A DNA stretch of 8,794 bases from an uncultured Mycoplasmataceae bacterium (GTDB lineage: Bacteria > Bacillota_I > Bacilli_A > Mycoplasmatales > Mycoplasmoidaceae), in contig ONDN01000054.1 in assembly GCA_900316595.1 (NCBI GenBank), positions 1 to 8,794 of the forward strand, given 5' to 3'. A model generated the notes under the pieces. That model made no database searches. It was given only the letters and a program-made list of their open reading frames with translations, and was not told the DNA's origin. Position 1 is the first letter of the stretch; every line of letters starts with the position of its first letter. Shown here piece after piece: positions 1 through 5,968 of this stretch. The translations under genes and the position numbers were made by a program.

Positions 1-64
1 AAGGTTGTTACTGCTGTATTAGCAGTGATTGCACTAGCAACTGAAAGAAAAATTTTAGCTTTTT

Positions 65-100
65 TTGATAGTTTGTGTTCCATATATATATATATATTAT
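65..100 (+). promoter_or_regulatory. Candidate promoter of the S10 operon
   Basis: TTGATA at 65-70 matches the -35 consensus TTGACA at five of six bases. TATATA registers at 87-92 or 89-94 lie 16 or 18 nt downstream as possible -10 elements. A second reading is TTGTGT (73-78) with TATTAT (95-100) at 16-nt spacing. It is the best promoter-like segment upstream of rpsJ, and no other promoter is expected inside the tightly packed operon. Mollicute promoters often lack a strong -35, and TATA-like sequences are common in AT-rich DNA, so the exact -10 and start site cannot be fixed by eye. Confidence 0.45.
82..97. repeat. (AT)8 dinucleotide repeat in promoter
   Basis: A perfect 16-nt run of eight AT units lies between the -35 candidates and the TATTAT hexamer. 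It may itself supply the -10 element. Such tracts can gain or lose units by slipped-strand mispairing, which here would change promoter spacing. It could equally be simple AT-rich drift. Confidence 0.9.
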
Positions 101-151
101 AGGATATTAGAAAATTAGATTATCAAATTTAGACCGTTTTTTGAGACTTTA

Positions 152-157
152 CTCCTT
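152..157 (+). promoter_or_regulatory. Possible anti-Shine-Dalgarno element CTCCTT
   Basis: CTCCTT in the leader is the exact reverse complement of AAGGAG at 342-347, the S10 ribosome binding site. Pairing over about 185 nt could mask the site. It has only six base pairs and no flanking extension (A151/A348 and T158/C341 do not pair), so function is speculative. Confidence 0.25.
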
Positions 158-164
158 TTTTATT

Positions 165-198
165 TATGTGAGCACTTCGGGGTATACTTCGCCACATA
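165..198 (+). promoter_or_regulatory. Bulged hairpin in S10 leader
   Basis: TATGTG (165-170) pairs with CACATA (193-198). After a bulged A171, GC (172-173) pairs with GC (191-192), giving an 8-bp stem around a 17-nt loop. The loop contains C-UUCG-G (175-180), a sequence often seen as a stable tetraloop. ACTTCG occurs twice, at 174-179 and 186-191. The element is clearly richer in G and C than its surroundings, which suggests selection for structure. A short T-rich stretch (TATTTT) follows, so a weak terminator of upstream transcription is an alternative. Confidence 0.4.
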
Positions 199-238
199 TT
201 TTGCATATTAAAAGTTTTTAAATAAATAGTAAATTTTA

Positions 239-257
239 TTGTATTATTTAAATACAA
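239..257 (+). promoter_or_regulatory. AT-rich hairpin in S10 leader
   Basis: TTGTATT (239-245) and AATACAA (251-257) form a perfect 7-bp stem with the 5-nt loop ATTTA, followed by TTTGCTTTT. It has a single G-C pair and would be weak as a terminator. A second AATACAA at 328-334 could compete for the same left arm. Confidence 0.35.
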
Positions 258-273
258 TTTGCTTTTGAGATTG

Positions 274-305
274 CTGATACACCAAAAGATGTTGTCATGT
301 ATCAG
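274..305 (+). promoter_or_regulatory. 8-bp hairpin mimicking the S10 start site
   Basis: CTGATACA (274-281) and TGTATCAG (298-305) form a perfect 8-bp inverted repeat with a 16-nt loop. The right arm with its preceding A reads ATGTATCA, and the same 8-mer recurs at 361-368 as the first codons of rpsJ. The left arm can therefore pair instead with 362-368 (7 bp), placing the S10 start codon in a helix. No U-tract follows, so this is not an intrinsic terminator. A role as a translational switch is inferred from complementarity only. Confidence 0.4.
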
Positions 306-360
306 GGAACTTATTAGAAATTGTCAAAATACAAAAGAATCAAGGAGACAACAGTTAGGT

Positions 361-666
361 ATGTATCAAGAATTACGTATAAAATTATTCTCTTATGATC
401 CAGACTTGTTGGAGAAGTCTGTTAAATACATAATTGAAATATCTAAAAATACTAATTGCACATTAAAAGGTCCAATTCCATTACCTACTAAAGTAGAAAA
501 ATTTACTATTTGTCGTAGTGTACATGTTAATAAACCTTCAATGGAGCAGTTTGAACGTAGAACACATAAAAGATTAATAATCTTATCAAACACAAACGAA
601 AAAACAATTGAAAGCTTAAAGAGATTAACTATTCCTACTGGAGTAGAAATCCAAATTAAGTTATAG
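361..666 (+). CDS. rpsJ: 30S ribosomal protein S10
   Basis: S10 sits in the head of the small subunit and doubles as transcription factor NusE in other bacteria. The 101-residue product has the usual family length. Conserved stretches are ELRIKLFSYD near the N-terminus, KGPIPLPTK (36-44), HVNKPSMEQFERRTHKRLI (55-73) and IPTGVEIQIKL at the end. ATG361 is chosen because the family begins just before the RIKL strand. The frame stays open upstream to TTG259, but those residues have no family counterpart. The Shine-Dalgarno AAGGAG (342-347) is 13 nt from the ATG, longer than at most genes here, so initiation may be weak or structure-dependent. First gene of the operon; L3 follows after 19 nt. Confidence 0.97.
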   Translation: MYQELRIKLFSYDPDLLEKSVKYIIEISKNTNCTLKGPIPLPTKVEKFTICRSVHVNKPSMEQFERRTHKRLIILSNTNEKTIESLKRLTIPTGVEIQIKL

Positions 667-685
667 TACTAAGGATTTACTAACT

Positions 686-1552
686 ATGAAATACATTATT
701 GGTAGAAAATTAGGTATGGTTCAAGTGTTTGGAGTAGATGGAAGATTATTTCCAACTACTGTTGTTAAATGTGTAGACAACAAGGTTATTAGCAAAAAAG
801 ATAATTCAATTACAATTGGTTTTGAAGAGATAGATGAAAAGAAAATAAATAAACCTCAAAAAGGTTATTTTAAGAAATTAGGTATTAAACCTTACAAAGT
901 AGTTGCAGAATTTGCTAATGTAGATCCATCAATTAATGTTGGAGATTCAATCAACATTAATACATTCAAAAAAGGTGAATATGTTGATATTCAAGGTATT
1001 ACTAAAGGTCGCGGATACACAGGAGCAATTGTAAGATGGAACTTTAAAGTAGGTCCTATGTCACATGGTTCAGGATATGTACATAGATATCAAGGATCTG
1101 TTTCATTTGGTCGTGGTGGTAGTCAAGGTCAAAGAGTTCCTAAAGGAAAGAAAATGGCTGGTCATTATGGTCATGAAATTGTAACAACTGAAAATTTATT
1201 GATTTTGGATTTGATTCAAAAATATAATGTAATCCTAATTTTAGGAGCAATTCCAGGACCAAAAAATAACATTGTAATTATTAAATCTTCAATAAAGAAA
1301 CCTAATAGTAAAAAAGAATTCACAATTATTAGTAAAGAAATTAAAGAAGATATTTTAAAGGCTAATGAGGCTTTAGAAGATAAAGAAGCTGTGTTTGAAG
1401 CAAACAAAGAAGCCGAAGCTGCTGAAAAGAAAGAAAAAGAAGCAGAGGAAGCTAAAAAAGCCGCAGCAGCAGCTGCAGCAAAAAAAGAAAAAGAAGCTGC
1501 TGAAAAAGCTAAAGTTGCTGAAGCAAATAACTCAAAGGAAGCTAAGAAATAA
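686..1552 (+). CDS. rplC: 50S ribosomal protein L3 with long charged tail
   Basis: L3 is an early-assembly 23S rRNA-binding protein whose loop reaches toward the peptidyl-transferase centre. The product has 288 residues, whereas typical bacterial L3 has about 210. The core runs from MKYIIGRKLGM to about residue 210, with KGRGYTGAIVRW (107-118), GPMSHGS (123-129), VPKGKKMAGHYG (151-162) and GAIPGPK (187-193). Residues about 211-288 form a Lys/Glu/Ala tail with seven consecutive Ala (259-265), probably a long helix or disordered. W118 is one of only two UGG codons in the window. The ribosome binding site AAGGA (671-675) is 10 nt upstream. Its stop codon overlaps the L4 Shine-Dalgarno. Confidence 0.97.
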   Translation: MKYIIGRKLGMVQVFGVDGRLFPTTVVKCVDNKVISKKDNSITIGFEEIDEKKINKPQKGYFKKLGIKPYKVVAEFANVDPSINVGDSININTFKKGEYVDIQGITKGRGYTGAIVRWNFKVGPMSHGSGYVHRYQGSVSFGRGGSQGQRVPKGKKMAGHYGHEIVTTENLLILDLIQKYNVILILGAIPGPKNNIVIIKSSIKKPNSKKEFTIISKEIKEDILKANEALEDKEAVFEANKEAEAAEKKEKEAEEAKKAAAAAAAKKEKEAAEKAKVAEANNSKEAKK

Positions 1553-1563
1553 GGAGATTAGTT

Positions 1564-2196
1564 ATGGATAAAAATGTTAAATTAATCAACCTTAAAGGTG
1601 AAGTTATTAAAGAAGTAAATTTTAATAAAGACCTATTAGTGTCAAAAGTAGCTAAGCAAGCTATATTTGATACAGTTATTGCTGAAAATGCAGCAAAAAG
1701 ACAAGGAACACACTCAACTTTAACAAAAGGTGAAGTAAGAGGTGGTGGACGTAAACCATTTGCACAAAAACACACTGGTAATGCACGTCAAGGTTCTATA
1801 CGTAATCCTCAATGAGTAGGTGGTGGAATTGTATTTGGTCCAAAACCAAACCGCAACTACACAAAGAAAGTTAATGCTAAAGTTAGTCATTTAGCTTTCA
1901 AATCAGTAATTACTGAAAAAGTTAATAATGATAACATGTACATTCTTGAAGATGCATCAATGGTTAAACCAAATACAAAAACTGTTGCTAACTTATTAAA
2001 GAAACTAGAAGTATATGGTAAAAAGATTCTTTTTGTTATTGAGACTAAATCTAATATGTTTATCAAATCATCTAGAAATATAAATAAAGTTGTTGTAAAA
2101 AAATTCAATCAAGTTTCAACAATTGATGTTATGAATTCCAACGTCGTTGTAATTGAAAATAAAGCTTGTGATGAATTAGGAAAGGTATATTGTTAA
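1564..2196 (+). CDS. rplD: 50S ribosomal protein L4
   Basis: L4 binds 23S rRNA and its extended loop lines the peptide exit tunnel with L22. In gamma-proteobacteria it also represses the S10 operon; whether it does so in mollicutes is not shown here. The reading frame is 210 residues (family about 205-210) only if UGA at 1813-1815 is read as Trp84, which lies in the conserved RNPQWVGGG segment. The tunnel loop spans about residues 46-99, with RQGTHSTLTKGEVRGGG and FGPKPNRNY. The globular second half ends in VVVIENKACDELGKVYC. The ribosome binding site AAGGAG (1551-1556) is 7 nt upstream. L23 starts 2 nt after the stop, so the pair is probably translationally coupled. Confidence 0.97.
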
Positions 2197-2198
2197 TT

Positions 2199-2645
2199 AT
2201 GGATATTACACGAGTATTAATTAAACCTTTGTTAACTGAAAAAACTTATGCAATGAACTCTAATAAAGTTAAACAATATGCATTTTTAGTTAATCCAAAA
2301 GCAAATAAACATGAGATTGCAAATGCTTTTGCTGCTCTATATGAATTTAAACCATTAAAAGTTAATACACAATTACGCAAACCATCTAAGACACGTACAA
2401 TGTCATATTTTCCTGGTTTTGAAAAAAAGAAAAAAATTGCTTATATTACTTTGCCTCCTGGCAAAGATATTAGTGTAAGCAGTCAAGAAGCAGAATCAAA
2501 ACAAAATAAAGAAAAAATTGCTGCAACTGAAAAAGCTAAAGAAAAAGGTAAATTAAAGGAAGTTAAAAGCCCTGAATCTAAACCTATTGAAGAGAAAAAA
2601 AGTGAAAAATTAGAAACAAAGAAAGTCGAAAAACCAAGTAAATAA
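2199..2645 (+). CDS. rplW: 50S ribosomal protein L23 with charged tail
   Basis: L23 lies at the tunnel exit and docks trigger factor and the signal recognition particle in other bacteria. The core, residues 1-95, shows the family pattern: VLIKPLLTEKTYAM, a YAFLVNPKANKHEI strand-helix, VNTQLRKPSKTRT and IAYITLPPGKDI. Total length is 148 residues, against about 95-100 normally. The extra 50 or so residues are rich in Lys, Glu, Ser and Pro and probably disordered. ATG2199 best matches the family start. An in-frame TTG at 2190, 8 nt after AGGA (2178-2181), would add MLI and cannot be excluded. L2 follows after 11 nt. Confidence 0.95.
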   Translation: MDITRVLIKPLLTEKTYAMNSNKVKQYAFLVNPKANKHEIANAFAALYEFKPLKVNTQLRKPSKTRTMSYFPGFEKKKKIAYITLPPGKDISVSSQEAESKQNKEKIAATEKAKEKGKLKEVKSPESKPIEEKKSEKLETKKVEKPSK

Positions 2646-2656
2646 TGAGGTAAATT

Positions 2657-3499
2657 ATGGCTATTAAATATACAAAAACAAGAAGTAGTGGAAAACATAA
2701 TGTAGTGTCAATTGATTACAAAAAAGAATTGACAACAAATAAACCATATAAACCACTTATAAAAATTATTCAAAATCAATCTGGTAGAAATTCTCGAGGA
2801 TCTATTACTACACGCCATCAAGGTGGAAGACATAAGAGATTTTATCGTGTAATTGATTTTAAACGTAATAAAGATAATATTCCTGCTGTTGTAAAAACTA
2901 TTGAATATGATCCAAATCGTACTGCATTCATTTCATTAGTGTGTTATAAAGATGGTGAAAAGAGATATATTCTTACACCAAAAGATTTAAAAGTTGGTGA
3001 TGTAATTGTTTCTGGTGAAAAAGTTGATATTAAGGTTGGAAATACAACAACATTAAATAATATCCCTGAAGGTGCATTTGTTCACAATATTGAATTAACA
3101 CCAAATAAAGGTGGTCAAATAGTACGTTCAGCTGGTAGTTCAGCTCAAGTATTAGGTAAAGATGAAACTGGTAAATTTGTAATCATTAAATTATCATCTG
3201 GTGAAGTTCGTAAATTCCCTAAAGATTCAAGAGCAACAATTGGTATTGTATCAAACTCAGACCATAATTTAGTTAACTTAGGTAAAGCAGGACGTAGCCG
3301 TAACATGGGTATTCGTCCTACAGTTCGTGGTAGTGCAATGAACCCTAATGATCACCCACATGGTGGTGGTGAAGGTCGTCAACCAATTGGTTATGATGCA
3401 CCACGTACACCATGAGGTAAAAGACACATGGGAATTAAAACTAGAAAACAAACTAAATCATCTAATGCTTTGATTATTAGAAGAAGGAATAGTAAATAG
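2657..3499 (+). CDS. rplB: 50S ribosomal protein L2
   Basis: L2 is a highly conserved 23S rRNA-binding protein needed for subunit joining and peptidyl-transferase activity. The 280-residue product has the normal length (B. subtilis about 277), with no added tail. It carries NSRGSITTRHQGGRHKR near residue 45, the central KOW-like beta domain (GEVRKFPKDSRATIG) and the signature AMNPNDHPHGGGEGR (227-241). H233 appears equivalent to the catalytically implicated His of E. coli L2. UGA at 3413-3415 encodes Trp253 in the conserved PRTPWGKRH motif; without it the protein would lose its last 28 residues. The ribosome binding site GAGG (2647-2650) is 6 nt upstream. The stop overlaps the S19 Shine-Dalgarno. 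Confidence 0.98.
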
Positions 3500-3507
3500 G
3501 AGGAAAC

Positions 3508-3816
3508 ATGTCCAGAAGTAGTAAAAAAGGTGCATATGTAGAACCATCATTAATGAAAAAAGTTATGGCAATTAAAGATGCGCCAAAAAAGAAAAATATA
3601 AAAACATGATCAAGAAAGAGTGCAATCTTCCCTGAATTTATTGGTTTAACATTTGATGTTTATAATGGTAAAGAATTCGTACCTGTATTTGTTACTGATG
3701 ATATGGTAGGTCACAAATTAGGTGAATTTGTACCTACTCGTATATTTAAACAACACTCATCAAACAATAAGGCCGCTGACTCAGCTGCTGCTGCTGAAGC
3801 TGCTGAAAAGAAATAA
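3508..3816 (+). CDS. rpsS: 30S ribosomal protein S19 with Ala-rich tail
   Basis: S19 binds 16S rRNA in the head of the 30S subunit with S13. A standard-code reading misses it because UGA at 3607-3609 encodes Trp34, in the conserved TWSRKSAIFPEFIG segment (33-46). The other conserved parts are MSRSSKKGAYV at the N-terminus, FVPVFVTDDMVGHKLGEF (57-74) and PTRIFKQH (76-83). The 102 residues exceed the typical 92. The last 15 are Ala/Glu/Lys-rich, with GCT repeated four times at 3784-3795. AGGAGG (3498-3503) is only 4 nt from the ATG and overlaps the L2 stop, giving a strong but close-set binding site. Confidence 0.97.
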
Positions 3817-3833
3817 AGGAAGGATAAAAACAT

Positions 3834-4322
3834 ATGAAAACAACTATAACACAAAGTTCAATTCATGTTTCTTCACAAAAAGCTAATTTAGTTTGTGATT
3901 TGGTTCGTAATCAGTCTGCAACAAAAGCGTTGGTTATTTTAGACAATACACCAAATAAAACTGCAAAAGTTATTAGAAAAACATTAAATTCAGCAATTGC
4001 TAATGCAACAAACAATCATGCAATGAATGCAGCAAATCTATATATTTATGAAATAACTGCTAACCAAGGCAAGACCTTAAAAAGGATGATACCTCGTGCT
4101 AAAGGTTCAAGTAGTTCAATTCGTAAACGTTTTGTAACAATTAAAATTGTTTTAAGTGATGATAAAGAACAAAAGAAAACTGACTTATTAGCAATTAAAA
4201 CAAGACTTGCAAAACGAAACCAAAGTAAAAAATCTAAATCAGCAGCTAAATCATCTAAACCAACTATTAATAAAGTATCAACACCAAGAGTTAAATTATT
4301 AAATAAGGGAGAAAATAAATAA
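3834..4322 (+). CDS. rplV: 50S ribosomal protein L22 with basic tail
   Basis: L22 contacts all 23S rRNA domains, and its beta-hairpin (about residues 79-101 here) lines the exit tunnel. The product has 162 residues, whereas the usual L22 has 110-115. The core shows KANLVCDLVRNQSATKAL, NSAIANATNNHAMN and LKRMIPRAKGSSSSIRKRF. The segment usually written SPRKARLV is SSQKANLV here (13-20). Residues 111-162 form a strongly basic tail rich in Lys, Ser and Ala. AGGA (3821-3824) is 9 nt from the ATG. The TAA stop shares one base with the ATG of rpsC, a classic coupling arrangement. Confidence 0.95.
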   Translation: MKTTITQSSIHVSSQKANLVCDLVRNQSATKALVILDNTPNKTAKVIRKTLNSAIANATNNHAMNAANLYIYEITANQGKTLKRMIPRAKGSSSSIRKRFVTIKIVLSDDKEQKKTDLLAIKTRLAKRNQSKKSKSAAKSSKPTINKVSTPRVKLLNKGENK

Positions 4323-5119
4323 TGGGACAAAAAATTAATCCAAACGGTTACCGTTATGGAATAAATAAAAACTGACAGTCACGTTGAATTGCTAAAGATG
4401 CTATTCAAACAGGACAATGATTATTTGAAGATGATAAAGTTCGTAAATACTTCTTTAAGAATTATTCACTAGCTAAAATAGATCATGTGGAAATTGAAAG
4501 AACTCAATCTACAATTGATTTGTTTGTTTATTGTGGACAACCTGGTGTTATTCTTGGTAAAGAAGGAGAAAATTTAAAGAAACTTGTTCTTGATATTAAT
4601 AAAATTGTTGGTAGAAAAATTAAGGTAAATCCAAATATTTTGCAATATATAAATGTAGCATGAAGTGCACGAGTAATAGCAAGAGAAATTGCTGATGCTA
4701 TTGAAAATCGTATTTCATTTAGAAACGCACAAAAGATGGCTATTCGTAAAGTTATGAGTTCTCATGCATTAGGTATTAAAACAAGTGTGTCAGGAAGACT
4801 TGGTGGTGTTGAAATTGCTCGAGAAGAAGGATATTCGCAAGGTGTTATCCCTATGAACACAATTAGAAGTGATCTTGATTATGCCGTTGAGGAAGCACAC
4901 ACAACATATGGCATAATCGGTGTTAAAGTTTGGATTAATCGAGGAGAAATATTTAAAAAAGGTTTAAATAACCAAATCACTCCACCAAAAGCAACTGTTG
5001 ATCTTGGTGGTCGTAGACCAAGAAGAATGATTAACAAACAAGCTAAACCACAAGTAAATGAAAAACCTACAGATAAAGTTGCAGCACCTGTTAAACAAGT
5101 TACAAAGGAAGGTGAATAA
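4322..5119 (+). CDS. rpsC: 30S ribosomal protein S3 with C-terminal tail
   Basis: S3 sits at the mRNA entry site of the 30S subunit. The 265-residue frame requires four UGA-Trp codons, at residues 18, 22, 33 and 114 (4373, 4385, 4418, 4661); W204 uses UGG. It starts with MGQKINPNG, as the family does. The KH domain carries the GKEG loop at 79-82, and the C-terminal domain has KTSVSGRLGGVEIAR and VKVWINRGEI ending at residue 210. Bacterial S3 is commonly 210-230 residues. The remaining segment (211-265) holds the RRPRRM patch and then a Lys/Pro/Val-rich tail. AAGGGAG (4305-4311) is 10 nt upstream. The start codon overlaps the L22 stop by one base. Confidence 0.97.
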
Positions 5120-5121
5120 TT

Positions 5122-5544
5122 ATGATGCAACCTAAACGTTTAAAATATCGTAAACCACATCGTACTAAATATGATGGTAAAGCTAAAGGTAACAAATATG
5201 TTGCATTTGGTGAATATGGTTTAATGGCAACTCAAGGTAATTGAATAACAGAAAATCAACTTGAAGCACTTCGTGTTGTTTTATCTAAAGCAATTGGTGT
5301 TATTGGTAAGATATGAATTCGTGTATTCCCACAATTAAGTTTAACTCGTAAACCATTAGAGGTTCGTATGGGTTCAGGTAAAGGTAATCCAGAATTGTTT
5401 GTTGCTGTTGTTAAAAAAGGAACAATAATTTGTGAAATTGCAGGTATCCCAGAAGATCAGATGAAAGAAGCTTTAAGAAAAGCAGGAAACAAATTGAATG
5501 TTACAACAAAAATAGTAAAGAGAGGAGATCTACCTCATGAATAA
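5122..5544 (+). CDS. rplP: 50S ribosomal protein L16
   Basis: L16 binds near the A-site tRNA and organises the 50S central protuberance region. The 140 residues match the family (about 137-144). Recognisable parts are PKRLKYRKPHRTK at the start, KYVAFGEYGLMATQ, WIRVFPQLSLTRKPLEVRMG and GKGNPELFVAVVKKG. UGA encodes Trp41 (5242-5244) and Trp65 (5314-5316). ATG5122 is preferred over ATG5125 because it aligns with the MLLPKR-type starts of Firmicutes L16. AAAGGAAGG (5104-5112) is 9 nt upstream. The gene overlaps rpmC by 8 nt, and the L29 binding site lies in its last codons. Confidence 0.97.
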
Positions 5545-5968
5545 GGAAACAAAAGAACTAAATACAAAAACAAATGATGAATTATGTGCTTTAATCACTA
5601 GATTAAATTCACAACTTTTGGAATCTCGTTTCAAAGTGGCAGTTGGTGAAGTTGACAAAACACATGTTATTAAACAAATTCGTAAAACAATTGCTAGATG
5701 CATGTTCATAATAAGTCAACGTGGATATGACATTTCTATTGGTTCACATGGTGTTTACTTTATCAATAAAAAAGATCATAAAATTGAAGATGTAACAAAA
5801 AAAGTTCAAAAGGTTTTATCTCAACCTGAACAAGCAACTAAAGAATCTAAGCAACAAGTAGCCAAGGATTCTAAACACCAAGAAGCTAAAGATTCAAAAC
5901 TACAAACAACTAAAGTAGTAAAAGAGAAAAAAATTAAAAAAACATCAACCACAAAGGGGGATAAATAA
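5537..5968 (+). CDS. rpmC: 50S ribosomal protein L29, extended
   Basis: L29 lies beside L23 at the tunnel exit. The helical-hairpin core covers residues 7-64 (NDELCALITRLNSQLLESRF, then HVIKQIRKTIARCMFIISQRG), the size of a complete normal L29 (60-70 residues). The product has 143 residues. A moderately conserved-looking segment, DISIGSHGVYFI plus a helix (65-96), is followed by a Lys-rich tail with three 8-residue repeats (102-125). ATG5537 has GGAG (5524-5527) at 9 nt and lies inside the rplP end, so the two are probably coupled. Its TAA overlaps the ATG of rpsQ by one base. The identity of the core is secure; any function of the extension is unknown to me. Confidence 0.93.
   Translation: MNKETKELNTKTNDELCALITRLNSQLLESRFKVAVGEVDKTHVIKQIRKTIARCMFIISQRGYDISIGSHGVYFINKKDHKIEDVTKKVQKVLSQPEQATKESKQQVAKDSKHQEAKDSKLQTTKVVKEKKIKKTSTTKGDK
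5840..5911 (+). repeat. Three 24-nt in-frame repeats in L29 tail
   Basis: Three consecutive units (5840-5863, 5864-5887, 5888-5911) encode KESKQQVA, KDSKHQEA and KDSKLQTT. The consensus is K-[ED]-S-K-x-Q. The units are diverged at the nucleotide level, so this is an old duplication or selection on the peptide pattern. Confidence 0.7.

Larger units (their letters stand above)
1..360 (+). other. Non-coding region and S10 operon leader
   Basis: This stretch precedes the first ribosomal gene and I find no recognisable gene in it. Positions 1-102 are open in frame 1 and end in TAG (100-102), but the 33-residue product matches nothing I know. TTA and CTA triplets are frequent, which closes the reverse strand. 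The segment contains a promoter-like region (65-100), a pyrimidine-rich segment with CTCCTT (152-157), a relatively GC-rich bulged hairpin (165-198), an AT-rich hairpin (239-257) and an 8-bp hairpin (274-305). If transcription starts just after the -10 candidates, the leader is roughly 250 nt. That is long for a compact mollicute genome and leaves room for post-transcriptional control. No tRNA or known riboswitch motif was recognised. Confidence 0.6.

Noticed and set aside
10..26. Hairpin ACTGCT/AGCAGT at the window start
   Set aside because: A perfect 6-bp stem (longer with G-U pairs) but no U-tract follows. It may be a by-product of Ala/Val codons, and context is cut off.
1..102. Open frame ending in TAG, as the 3' end of an upstream gene
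   Set aside because: Only 33 residues are visible, mostly Ala/Val/Leu/Ile, ending in an artefactual-looking Ile/Tyr run from the AT repeat. I recognise no family. It remains possible but unsupported; the sequence 5' of the window would decide.
147..161. T-rich run after GAGACTTTACTCC as an intrinsic terminator
   Set aside because: No inverted repeat precedes the T-run, so it does not form a terminator hairpin.
297..317. Six-codon upstream ORF (MYQGTY)
   Set aside because: It lacks a Shine-Dalgarno and its ATG lies at the edge of the hairpin arm. It is more simply explained by the repeated ATGTATCA sequence.
259..360. N-terminal extension of S10 from TTG259 or ATG289
   Set aside because: The frame is open, but these residues have no counterpart in S10. 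The hairpin lies inside it, and ATG361 gives exactly the family length with AAGGAG upstream.
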